Assembly: GCA_019083985.1 (NCBI GenBank)
Contig: JAHRCV010000001.1
Location: 1,364,001-1,428,000 of the forward strand
Direction: 5' to 3'
DNA length: 64,000 bases
DNA from: Rhizobiales bacterium TNE-4
GTDB taxonomy: Bacteria; Pseudomonadota; Alphaproteobacteria; Rhizobiales; Beijerinckiaceae
The translations under genes and the position numbers were made by a program. The notes under the pieces were generated by a model. The model was not told where the DNA came from and ran no database searches. It saw only the letters and a list, made by a program, of their open reading frames with translations. How positions within the stretch are numbered: the stretch's first letter is position 1; every line of letters begins with the position of its first letter. Below are positions 37,806-45,633 of the stretch, piece after piece.

Positions 37806-38576
37806 ATGACCCAATTACGCGTCGAAGAGCGCGGCAAAGCGCTCTGGCTCACCCTCGATGGTGAGGCCAACCGCAACGCGCTTGACGATGCCATCGTGGT
37901 GCAATTGACGAACGCGCTGAATAGCGCGGGTGAACGGACGGGCATCCATTCCATTGTGCTTACAGGCGCAGGCGACAAGGTGTTCTGTGCTGGCGGCAAT
38001 CTCAAAGCAGATTCAGGACCGTTCGTGCCTGATCCCAATCGCGCGCAACATCCGCTGAAGGCCATGTTTGCTGCGCTCCGTCATTGTCCCCTTCCCGTCA
38101 TCGCCCGCATCAATGGCGCGGCCGTCGGCGGCGGCCTGGGGCTCGCCTGTGCTTGCGATTTCGCGCTCGCGACGGACACCGCGATCTTTGCAACACCCGA
38201 AGTGAAGGTTGGCCTATTTCCGCTCTTCATTCTGGCCCCCATGTTTCAGGTGATGCCGAAGCGCGCCGTGCATGATCTCGCTTTCATGGGGCGGCGCATC
38301 GATGTGCATGAAGCCAAGGCACTCAGCATCATCAATGATTTTGTACCAGCCGCCGCACTCGACGCACGTGTGAACGCGCTGACGGAGACACTCGCGCAAC
38401 ATTCACGCACCTCTTACGCGTTTGGCCGAGCCGCCCTCAATACGATGGGTACACTTTCTTACGAGGAATCCCTCGAATATGCGCAGCGTATGTTGATCCT
38501 CCTTGCGCAGACCGATGATGCGCGCGAGGGTATCAACGCTTTTCGTGAAGCGCGTAAGCCGGTGTGGAAAGGCTAA
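37806..38576 (+). CDS. enoyl-CoA hydratase (AtuE/LiuC-like)
   Basis: A 256-residue crotonase with the oxyanion loops GDKVFCAGGNLKAD and GAAVGGGLGLACACD and a retained second catalytic glutamate in TPEVKVGLFP. The first glutamate position is leucine. In the Atu pathway the hydratase acts on isohexenylglutaconyl-CoA after carboxylation; position directly before atuA supports such a role. It heads the operon hydratase-atuA-SDR-transglutaminase-like; its stop is 1 nt before the GTG/ATG pair opening atuA. Confidence 0.88.
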   Translation: MTQLRVEERGKALWLTLDGEANRNALDDAIVVQLTNALNSAGERTGIHSIVLTGAGDKVFCAGGNLKADSGPFVPDPNRAQHPLKAMFAALRHCPLPVIARINGAAVGGGLGLACACDFALATDTAIFATPEVKVGLFPLFILAPMFQVMPKRAVHDLAFMGRRIDVHEAKALSIINDFVPAAALDARVNALTETLAQHSRTSYAFGRAALNTMGTLSYEESLEYAQRMLILLAQTDDAREGINAFREARKPVWKG

Positions 38577-38579
38577 GTG

Positions 38580-40343
38580 ATGAAGACGCTTCGCGTCGGC
38601 TGCGCATCCGGTTTTTGGGGCGATACGCGGGAAGGCGCGCGTCAATTGGTCGAGCGTGGCTCTATCGATTATCTCGTTTTCGATCATCTCGCCGAAATCA
38701 CCATGGCGCTCCTCGCGCGGATCAAGGCAAAAAAGCCGGAGGCTGGTTTCGTTCCCGACCTGATCGAGACGGTCGCCCCTTTGCTGCCAGAGATTATGAA
38801 GCGCGGCATCAAGGTCGTCGCCAATGGCGGCGGCATCAATCCGCAGGCCGCGGCTGATGCCCTGAAAGCGCGCGCCGAAGCGCTTGGCGTAAACCCACGT
38901 ATCGCCGTTGTGGTGGGTGACGATGTGCTGCCGCTTACAGCCCATGGTGAATTGACTGACATGTTTACGGGGCAACCCGTGCCGCAGAGGCTCACCAGCG
39001 CCAACGCCTATCTCGGGGCGCGCCCCATTGCACAGGCCTTGGCGCTTGGTGCCGATATCGTCATCACCGGACGCTGCGTTGATTCCGCCGTTTTGCTTGG
39101 GCCCGCCATTCACGAATTCGATATCGCGGCTGAGGATGATGACCGCCTCTCGGCCATGTCGCTTGCAGGCCATTTGGTTGAATGCGGTACGCAAGTGACG
39201 GGTGGCATTTTTACCGATTGGCAGGACGTACCCGGCTGGGAGGAGATGGGTTTTCCGATCGCGGTTTTACGCGATGATGGAAGCTTCGACATCACCAAGT
39301 CAGAGAAGACCGGTGGGCTTGTTTCACCCCTCAGTGTCGCTGAGCAAATGCTCTATGAGATCGACGATCCCGCACATTATCGCCTGCCCGATGTTGTGTG
39401 CGATTGGCGTGATGTGACGCTGACGCAGACCGGACCGGATGTTGTAACCGTGCAGGGCTGCAAAGGTCGCGCGCCGACGGGGCTCCTCAAAGTCAGCGCC
39501 ACTGCGCTCGATGGGTTTCGCGTAATGAGCACGATCACCATCATCGGGCGCGATGCTGCACGCAAGGCCCAACGGACTGGTGAGGCCATTCTGGCCCGTG
39601 CACGTCACCTGATGCGTGCGCGCGGGTTTGATGATTTCACGGAAACGTCAATCGAGATCATCGGTGCAGGCACGGTCTATGGCGACGATGCAAGGGCGTC
39701 CACAGCGCGCGATGTCGTGCTGAAGATTGGCGCGCGCCATCCTGATGAGAAGGCCCTCAATATTCTCGCGGCCGAAATTGTTCCTGCAGCCACAGCCATG
39801 GCGCAAGGTTTAACCGGCTTCTTCGCGGGGCGCCCCAATGTTGCACCCGTGTTTCGCGGTTACTCTTTTTTGATCCCTGCTGATGCCGTCTCGCCGATTA
39901 TTCTGTTTGAAGGACGCGAATACGCCGTTCCACCGCTGGCGCCACGTCCGACACACGCCGTGGAAGCCAAGCCGGCACTTCAAAGCGATCGCAGCGGCAC
40001 CATTGCTGTCCCTCTCATCAAGCTGGCCGTCGGCCGCAGTGGCGACAAGGGCAACAATGCCAATATCGGCATTATTGCCCGCAAGCCCGCCTATCTGCCC
40101 TTCATCAAGGCGGCGCTTACAGCGGATGCCGTGAAGCAATTCTTCGCTGTCACCGGCGTCACTCATGTTGATGCTTTTGAATTGCCCGGAATTGCGGCCC
40201 TCAATTTTGTTCTCCATGACAGTTTGGGTGGCGGCGGGATCGTCTCCTTACGGATCGATCCGCAAGGCAAAGGCTTTGCGCAAATGGTGATGGATTTTCC
40301 GGTGCCTGTTCCCCCGGCACTCGCACAGGAGTTGAACGGATGA
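38580..40343 (+). CDS. atuA: acyclic terpene utilisation protein AtuA (DUF1446)
   Basis: A 587-residue DUF1446 protein. The N-terminus CASGFWGDTREGARQLVERG and the blocks VANGGGINPQ, GARPIAQALALGADIVITGR, CVDSA and GGTQVTGG-type region are family hallmarks; the C-terminal 110 residues (LAVGRSGDKGNNANIGIIAR) form the separate AtuA-like domain, here fused. AtuA is required for growth on citronellol or geraniol in Pseudomonas, but its reaction is not firmly established; cleavage of the hydroxy-isohexenylglutaryl-CoA intermediate has been considered. ATG 38580 is preceded by an in-frame GTG at 38577. It overlaps the SDR gene by 4 nt. Confidence 0.93.
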   Translation: MKTLRVGCASGFWGDTREGARQLVERGSIDYLVFDHLAEITMALLARIKAKKPEAGFVPDLIETVAPLLPEIMKRGIKVVANGGGINPQAAADALKARAEALGVNPRIAVVVGDDVLPLTAHGELTDMFTGQPVPQRLTSANAYLGARPIAQALALGADIVITGRCVDSAVLLGPAIHEFDIAAEDDDRLSAMSLAGHLVECGTQVTGGIFTDWQDVPGWEEMGFPIAVLRDDGSFDITKSEKTGGLVSPLSVAEQMLYEIDDPAHYRLPDVVCDWRDVTLTQTGPDVVTVQGCKGRAPTGLLKVSATALDGFRVMSTITIIGRDAARKAQRTGEAILARARHLMRARGFDDFTETSIEIIGAGTVYGDDARASTARDVVLKIGARHPDEKALNILAAEIVPAATAMAQGLTGFFAGRPNVAPVFRGYSFLIPADAVSPIILFEGREYAVPPLAPRPTHAVEAKPALQSDRSGTIAVPLIKLAVGRSGDKGNNANIGIIARKPAYLPFIKAALTADAVKQFFAVTGVTHVDAFELPGIAALNFVLHDSLGGGGIVSLRIDPQGKGFAQMVMDFPVPVPPALAQELNG

Positions 40344-41179
40344 CGCTTTTCCCCGCGCGCGGCAGCGATCCCGTTTTTCGCGAAGGCCTGTTCGACGGTC
40401 AGGTCGCGCTTGTCTCTGGCGGCGGTAGCGGATTGGGCCGCGCCATTGCGGTACAAATGGCGTCTCTTGGCGCGCATGTTGCGATTTGCGGGCGACGGAT
40501 CGAACGATTGGATGAGACGGCCGATATCATCCGCAAAGCCGGCGGGGTGGCAACAACCCATGCCATGTCGATCCGCGATCCCGATGCTGTTGCGCAACTC
40601 GTCACTGATGTTGTCGCAGCGCATGGCCGCATCGATCACCTCATCAACAATGCTGGCGGGCAATTTCCGCAAGCGGCGATCGATTATTCGGTGAAGGGGT
40701 GGAATGCCGTCATCGACACCAATCTCAATGGCAGCTGGTATATGATGCAGGCCGTTGCGCGGCATTGGCGCGATCAGGCGGCGCAAGGCACGATCACCAA
40801 TATTGTCGCCGTTATTGTGCGTGGTATGCCGGGCGTGGCCCATACATGTGCAGCGCGCGCTGGTGTCATCCATCTCTCGAAAACGCTCGCGACCGAATGG
40901 GCGCCACTTGGAATCCGCATCAATTGCGTGGCACCCGGTGCGATCGCCACAGGCGGCATGGACGTTTATTCGGAAGAAGCACGACGTGAATTGCCGCGTT
41001 CTAATTTGATGCAGCGCTTCGGCAGTGCGCAGGATGTTGCCGATGCTGTGACCTATCTTGCTGCCCCTTCCGGTCGTTTCATCACGGGAGAAGTGCTCAC
41101 GGTCGATGGTGGCAATCAAATCTGGGGCGACCAATGGACGATCCCACGGCCTGATTATTTCGGAGGCCCTGCCGGATGA
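40340..41179 (+). CDS. SDR family oxidoreductase (PECR/AtuB-AtuG-like)
   Basis: A 279-residue short-chain dehydrogenase with the cofactor motif GGGSGLGRAIA and NNAGG. The usual YxxxK is absent: the aligned stretch reads HTCAARAGVIHLSKTLA, as in trans-2-enoyl-CoA reductases of the PECR type, which use HSGAARAG. A reductase acting on an unsaturated or oxo acyl-CoA is therefore likely. It overlaps atuA upstream and the transglutaminase-like gene downstream by 4 nt each. Confidence 0.88.
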   Translation: MTLFPARGSDPVFREGLFDGQVALVSGGGSGLGRAIAVQMASLGAHVAICGRRIERLDETADIIRKAGGVATTHAMSIRDPDAVAQLVTDVVAAHGRIDHLINNAGGQFPQAAIDYSVKGWNAVIDTNLNGSWYMMQAVARHWRDQAAQGTITNIVAVIVRGMPGVAHTCAARAGVIHLSKTLATEWAPLGIRINCVAPGAIATGGMDVYSEEARRELPRSNLMQRFGSAQDVADAVTYLAAPSGRFITGEVLTVDGGNQIWGDQWTIPRPDYFGGPAG

Positions 41180-41859
41180 AGGGTGAAACCAATCTCTCCC
41201 GCGAAGACGCGCTGAAGCCGGGTATTTTTATTGATTCTGATGCGCCACTCATTATCACAACTGCGATGGCGCATCGTGGTGCGAACCCGCCAGAGACGGC
41301 GCAAAATCTCTATCTCTTGACGCGCGACCAGATACGCTACGACCCTTATGTTGATTATACAGATCCTGATACGTACCGGGCCAGCGCCGTGCTGAACCAT
41401 GGCCAAGGCTATTGTGTCGGCAAGGCTTCGCTGTTCGCGGCGCTATGCCGTGCAGCAGGAATTCCTGCGGCCTTAGGTTTGGCCGATGTCCGCAATCATC
41501 TTGCAACCCCTGATTTATTGGTACGGATCGGCACCGATATTTTCCATTATCACGGGTTCGTCGCTCTATATTTGGAGGAGCGCTGGTTGAAGGTCTCGCC
41601 GACGTTCAATGCGACGCTCTGCGCCAAGCTGGGTGTTGCGCCATTGCCCTTCGATGGCGTCAACGATGCCTTGCTACAACCGTTCAACCATCAAGGCCAA
41701 CAATTCATGGCCTATCTCAAAGATCATGGCCGCTGGCAGGATGTCCCCTTCGTTCCGCTTCTCGCAGAAATGCAAAAGCTTTATCCGCGCATCACGATGA
41801 AGGGTGGCGTACGCGGGGCGTCGATGGAGCGCGAGGCGGAGCACAACCGCCCCGCTTGA
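41176..41859 (+). CDS. transglutaminase-like cysteine protein
   Basis: A 227-residue protein of the transglutaminase/cysteine-peptidase fold. The core is HGQGYCVGKASLFAALCRAAGI (Cys near residue 83), followed by FHYHGFVALYLEERWLKVSPTFN with the candidate catalytic histidine; the third, usually acidic, position reads serine or threonine. No signal peptide, so cytoplasmic. It is the last gene of the atuA operon, translationally coupled by ATGA. Its role in an acyl-CoA pathway is not obvious; hydrolase or acyltransferase activity on a thioester is one possibility, not shown. Confidence 0.8.
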   Translation: MKGETNLSREDALKPGIFIDSDAPLIITTAMAHRGANPPETAQNLYLLTRDQIRYDPYVDYTDPDTYRASAVLNHGQGYCVGKASLFAALCRAAGIPAALGLADVRNHLATPDLLVRIGTDIFHYHGFVALYLEERWLKVSPTFNATLCAKLGVAPLPFDGVNDALLQPFNHQGQQFMAYLKDHGRWQDVPFVPLLAEMQKLYPRITMKGGVRGASMEREAEHNRPA

Positions 41860-41908
41860 GTGGCTCTCCCCTGTGCCCTAAAACATGGGCATGAACAGGG
41901 AGTGGCCC

Positions 41909-42346
41909 ATGCGCGTGATCCCTCTTTTTACAGTGGCGTTCATCATTCTTGCTGCAGGCGAAGCGAGCGCGCAGACAGCCACGCGCTTGGAAAGCGTGAA
42001 GGTGCGCGCGGGTATTGCGCAAAAGATCGCCTTTTACCCTGCCGCGAAGCGCGATTGCACGCGCACGCCTCTGCCGGAAATCCGCCTGATCAATGAACCG
42101 CGCCATGGCCGGGTGATCGTGCAGCGTGTCTCGATCAAGGCCGCGGCCGATAGTGCCTGTCCGGGCCAAACGATACCGGGACAGCTTATCTTGTTCATTG
42201 CCAATCCCGGATATCAGGGCCGCGACAGCGCGCTTTATGCCGTGCGGGTGTCCAATCAGGATGCTCAGGTCAAACTTGATGTGGAAGTCGCACCGAGGCC
42301 GCTGGGGCCAAGACCAGGTTTGCCAAACCGAACGATCGATCTTTGA
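41909..42346 (+). CDS. small exported hypothetical protein
   Basis: A 145-residue protein with a Sec signal (MRVIPLFTVAFIILAAGEASAQ) and a beta-rich mature part with two cysteines. It contains EPRHGRV and PGYQGRDSALY, a pattern seen in small beta-sandwich (Ig/cadherin-like) repeats and similar to the lipoprotein at 44900-45283. ATG 41909 follows GGGAG. Function unknown. Confidence 0.7.
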   Translation: MRVIPLFTVAFIILAAGEASAQTATRLESVKVRAGIAQKIAFYPAAKRDCTRTPLPEIRLINEPRHGRVIVQRVSIKAAADSACPGQTIPGQLILFIANPGYQGRDSALYAVRVSNQDAQVKLDVEVAPRPLGPRPGLPNRTIDL

Positions 42347-42349
42347 TGA

Positions 42350-43357
42350 TTAGCTGGCGGCGCGTTGCGCGGGCGCGCGCAAGCCGATCTGCGACAGTAG
42401 CTCATAAGACCGAAGGCGCGCTTGATGATCATAAAGCGCACACGCGACCATCAATTCATCGACGCCTGTTTCCGCCAGGAACGCCTCAAGCCCCTGCCGC
42501 ACGGTCTCCGGCGACCCAACGAATGACCGCGCCAACATGCGCGAGGCCTGTGCTTTCTCAAGGGGTGACCAATAGGTCTCGATATCGTCAATGGGTGGCT
42601 GCAATTTACCCCGCGTACCACGGACCATCGACACAAACCGTTGTTGAATGGTGGTGAACAGACGCTTTGCCTCGGCATCGGTGTCGGCGACGACGACATT
42701 CACGCACGCCACCGCATAAGAATGCGACGCCTGCGCAGAAGGACGGAAGCGCGCGCGATAGACATCGAGCGCTTGAATCAAAGCATCAGGCGCAAAATGT
42801 GACGCGAAGGCGTAAGGCAATCCCAGCATGGCGGCGAGCTGTGAACCGAACAGTGATGAACCCAAAATCCAGAGCGGGATATGCGTGCCGGCACCGGGCA
42901 CGGCGCGATAGGCTTGGCCTTCGACGGGATCGGCCAGAAGCGCTTGCAACTCCAACACATCGTCAGGAAATTGATCCGACGCCGCGGGATCGCGCCGCAT
43001 GGCGCGCATCGCGATCTGGTCCGTACCCGGCGCTCGGCCAAGACCAAGATCGATCCGGCCGGGAAACAGCGCTTCCAGCGTGCCGAATTGCTCGGCGATG
43101 ACCAAAGGCGAATGGTTCGGCAGCATGATGCCGCCGGCGCCAACCCGGATCGTTTTGGTGCCTGCAGCGAGATGGCCGATGACGACGGATGTCGCCGCAC
43201 TCGCAATCCCCACCATATTGTGATGTTCAGCCACCCAATAGCGGGTGTAGCCACACCGCTCTGCCAGCTGTGCCAGCGCAAGCGAGTTCATGAGCGCGTC
43301 AGACGGCTCCTGCCCTTCGGCCACCGGCACGAGATCGAGTACGGACAGGGGGATCAT
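42350..43357 (-). CDS. luciferase-like (LLM) flavin oxidoreductase
   Basis: A 335-residue bacterial-luciferase-family protein of the MsnO8/YhbW subgroup. It begins [15 protein letters not shown] and contains [20 protein letters not shown] and [44 protein letters not shown] (split here across the family's flavin and substrate strands). These enzymes use reduced FMN and oxygen; the substrate is unknown. Stand-alone gene, convergent with the preceding small protein. Confidence 0.9.
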   Translation of the reverse strand: MIPLSVLDLVPVAEGQEPSDALMNSLALAQLAERCGYTRYWVAEHHNMVGIASAATSVVIGHLAAGTKTIRVGAGGIMLPNHSPLVIAEQFGTLEALFPGRIDLGLGRAPGTDQIAMRAMRRDPAASDQFPDDVLELQALLADPVEGQAYRAVPGAGTHIPLWILGSSLFGSQLAAMLGLPYAFASHFAPDALIQALDVYRARFRPSAQASHSYAVACVNVVVADTDAEAKRLFTTIQQRFVSMVRGTRGKLQPPIDDIETYWSPLEKAQASRMLARSFVGSPETVRQGLEAFLAETGVDELMVACALYDHQARLRSYELLSQIGLRAPAQRAAS

Positions 43358-43439
43358 GGCAACGCTCCGCTCATCTTGCTCCGGAGATTAGCAAAAGCGG
43401 ACTGCCCGGAGCAATGCACGATGAGAAGGGCTGCTGTGT

Positions 43440-44054
43440 CTACGGCGTCTCGCGATCGACCGGCCAATGCTTGAAGGCAGGTGTCGCCTCGCAGCGGTCA
43501 GCATGCGCGGTCAATGCCGGATAGGGCGCCAGATCGACGATATCCTTCAGCGTGAAACGGATGAACCCCACCGCCACCGCCGCAGCGATGGCCCCATGCG
43601 TGAGATTGCGCGCCGCTGCCTCGCCATCGCGGGCACAGATCTCATCCAGCAGCACAAGGGCATCGGCCAATTGCGTGCGCACCCGATCAAGCCAAGGTTG
43701 GAAACGGATCGCCTCGGGCCGCTTGCGCTCATATTCGAGTTGCACCGCCTTCTCGCACGCGACAAGCGCGATACCTGTGGTGCGCAGATCATGCGTCCGT
43801 GCGGTACCCGTCTCTGGCCGCAGGCTTTTGCCAGCAACATCTTCCAAATGGGTGATGATGAGTTCGGAATCCATCAGCACCGTGCCATCGCCAGCCACAA
43901 AACTCGGTGCCTTGATCAAGGGATTGATGGCGCGAAAACGGTCCATGTGGCGGAACACAGAAATCGAGCGATGCTCGAAGTCGAGACCGAGTAAAGTCCC
44001 GGCGATCGCCGCGCGACGCACATAGGGGCTGTCGAGCATTCCAATCAAAAGCAT
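43440..44054 (-). CDS. glutathione S-transferase family protein
   Basis: A 204-residue GST: N-terminal thioredoxin fold with SPYVRRAAIAG in place of the usual active-site Ser/Tyr segment and INPLIKAPSFVAGDG, then a helical domain ending LTAHADRCEATPAFKHWPVD. Stand-alone; not obviously linked to the GST at 23812. Confidence 0.87.
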   Translation of the reverse strand: MLLIGMLDSPYVRRAAIAGTLLGLDFEHRSISVFRHMDRFRAINPLIKAPSFVAGDGTVLMDSELIITHLEDVAGKSLRPETGTARTHDLRTTGIALVACEKAVQLEYERKRPEAIRFQPWLDRVRTQLADALVLLDEICARDGEAAARNLTHGAIAAAVAVGFIRFTLKDIVDLAPYPALTAHADRCEATPAFKHWPVDRETP

Positions 44055-44159
44055 GGTCGCATTCCTATCTCACCCAATAACGGCATCGCGCCGCTCACCA
44101 GACATTAACCATCTTTGTTTACGTTTGCTCCATTGGCAAGAAAGCGATTGGAGAGTCTG

Positions 44160-44879
44160 ATGCGGTTTTTGAAACCGGTGATTGCAAGCTGTTTCGTCTG
44201 TTTCAGCGTTGGCGCTGTCCAAGCCGCCGATATGGCGACCCCGAAAACAGCCATGCCCAATATCCCGCCGCCTGCCCTCGGCGCCATCGAGTGGACCGGC
44301 TTTTATGTGGGCCTCAATGGCGGTTATGGCTGGACGGATTCGGTGAATGTCAGCATCGCCGATCCCGTGAAGAAGAAAACCTTTGACCGCTCAAGCGCCA
44401 TGCCCGGCGGTTTCGTTGGTGGCGGACAAGCCGGCTATAATTGGCAATCCGGCCATTGGGTGTTCGGCTTTGAGGCCGACATTCAATATGTCGACTTGGG
44501 CGGCGCGATTGAATGGAATGGCTATGAGACGCTGGCCCTTAAAAGCGGCCAGAGCCAATATTTGGGTACGGTCCGCGCGCGACTGGGTTATGCCATCGAC
44601 CGCACGCTGTTTTACGCGACCGGCGGCTTTGCCTATGGCGGACTTGTTGAAAATCCGCTGACCGGAAATTCCACCAGCAATCAAGGTTTCGCTGTTGGTG
44701 GCGGTTTTGAATATGCCTTTACCGAGAATTGGACGGGGCGCGCAGAGGGCCTCTACATCAATCTCGAAAGCAAGGCCAAGAGCACATCGATCACCACGAA
44801 GGATGGCGTCTATACATTAACGGCCCGCCCCGGTGATGGGGCAGGCCTGATGCGTGTCGGTGTAAATTACAAATTCTGA
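44160..44879 (+). CDS. Omp25/Omp31-like outer-membrane beta-barrel
   Basis: A 239-residue protein with a Sec signal (MRFLKPVIASCFVCFSVGAVQA) and the family opening WTGFYVGLNGGYGW, eight alternating strands and a C-terminal VGVNYKF. Start ATG 44160 is preferred to the upstream ATG because it places the signal peptide at the N-terminus. Structural porin-like protein; first of three paralogues in the window. Confidence 0.88.
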   Translation: MRFLKPVIASCFVCFSVGAVQAADMATPKTAMPNIPPPALGAIEWTGFYVGLNGGYGWTDSVNVSIADPVKKKTFDRSSAMPGGFVGGGQAGYNWQSGHWVFGFEADIQYVDLGGAIEWNGYETLALKSGQSQYLGTVRARLGYAIDRTLFYATGGFAYGGLVENPLTGNSTSNQGFAVGGGFEYAFTENWTGRAEGLYINLESKAKSTSITTKDGVYTLTARPGDGAGLMRVGVNYKF

Positions 44880-44899
44880 CGGCTCTATCCGTCCCGTCG

Positions 44900-45283
44900 T
44901 CACTTCACGGTGATATCGAACTTGATGATCGACGTGCCGCTGGCCGAACCGCCAGCCGCCGTCACCTTCATGACGAAGCTGTCCTTGCCGGTAAAGCCGG
45001 GCTTCGGCGTGTAGGTGTATTCATCCATATTGATCGTGGCAGTGCCATTTTGCGGCTGCTGCGAGATCGATGAGGAGATCAACGTCCCGCCCAATGACAG
45101 GGCGCCATTGCAGCCGGCTTGCCCGACTTCCATCGGCCAGACGGTCTGAACATTATAGGCGGTCGGCTGATTGAGAGGGTTGCATTCCTGCGGTCCGATT
45201 GGGGCCTGCGGACCGCCTTGCGTGCTGACGCAACCAGCCAAAGCCGCCGCCAAAGCTGTCATTCCCACCAAACGTGCGATCAT
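44900..45283 (-). CDS. small lipoprotein with beta-sandwich repeat
   Basis: A 127-residue protein. The signal MIARLVGMTALAAALAGC ends in a lipobox cysteine, so a lipid-anchored outer-membrane protein is expected. The mature domain has PQNGTATINMDEYTYTPKPG followed by FTGKDSFVMKV, the Ig/cadherin-like pattern. ATG 45283 is chosen because upstream residues are not signal-like. Function unknown. Confidence 0.75.
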   Translation of the reverse strand: MIARLVGMTALAAALAGCVSTQGGPQAPIGPQECNPLNQPTAYNVQTVWPMEVGQAGCNGALSLGGTLISSSISQQPQNGTATINMDEYTYTPKPGFTGKDSFVMKVTAAGGSASGTSIIKFDITVK

Positions 45284-45485
45284 GCCCTGCCCTCTCTTCA
45301 ATATGGGGATCCTCAATGGAGCGCGAATGTGCCGCCAAAAAGGCAGCGCCGCAAGGCCGGTTTTTCGCTCCAAAACGCTGAAATCCAATTATTATTCGCT
45401 TTTAGGGCCGATCCCCTTGTCATCCCGCCCGGCCTTCGCTATCTAGCGGCTCACCAAGCGCCCGGCCCCTTCGGCCCGGCCGCGT

Positions 45486-45559
45486 TGGGGGATAGTTCAA
45501 CGGTAGAACAGCGGACTCTGACTCCGTTAATCTTGGTTCGAATCCAGGTCCCCCAGCCA
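45486..45559 (+). tRNA. tRNA-Gln (anticodon CUG)
   Basis: A complete cloverleaf: acceptor TGGGGGA/TCCCCCA, D-arm GTTC-GAAC, anticodon stem GCGGA/TCCGT with loop CTCTGAC (anticodon CTG), T-arm around TTCGAAT. Discriminator G at 45556 and a gene-encoded CCA at 45557-45559. Confidence 0.96.
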
Positions 45560-45633
45560 TTTCCAAGCCTCGAAAAAGACAGCGGCTTGCACCCTCACTG
45601 TCCCCGGCTGCGTTGATTGTGATGGCCTCAGCA

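Noticed and set aside
31402-38576. Leucine/isovalerate (Liu) pathway as the sole assignment
   Set aside because: AtuA is present, and HMG-CoA lyase and a MerR-type LiuR are absent; kept only as an alternative.
45486-45559. tRNA-Gln as an integration site for a mobile element
   Set aside because: No integrase and no repeated 3' tRNA fragment were seen in the window.
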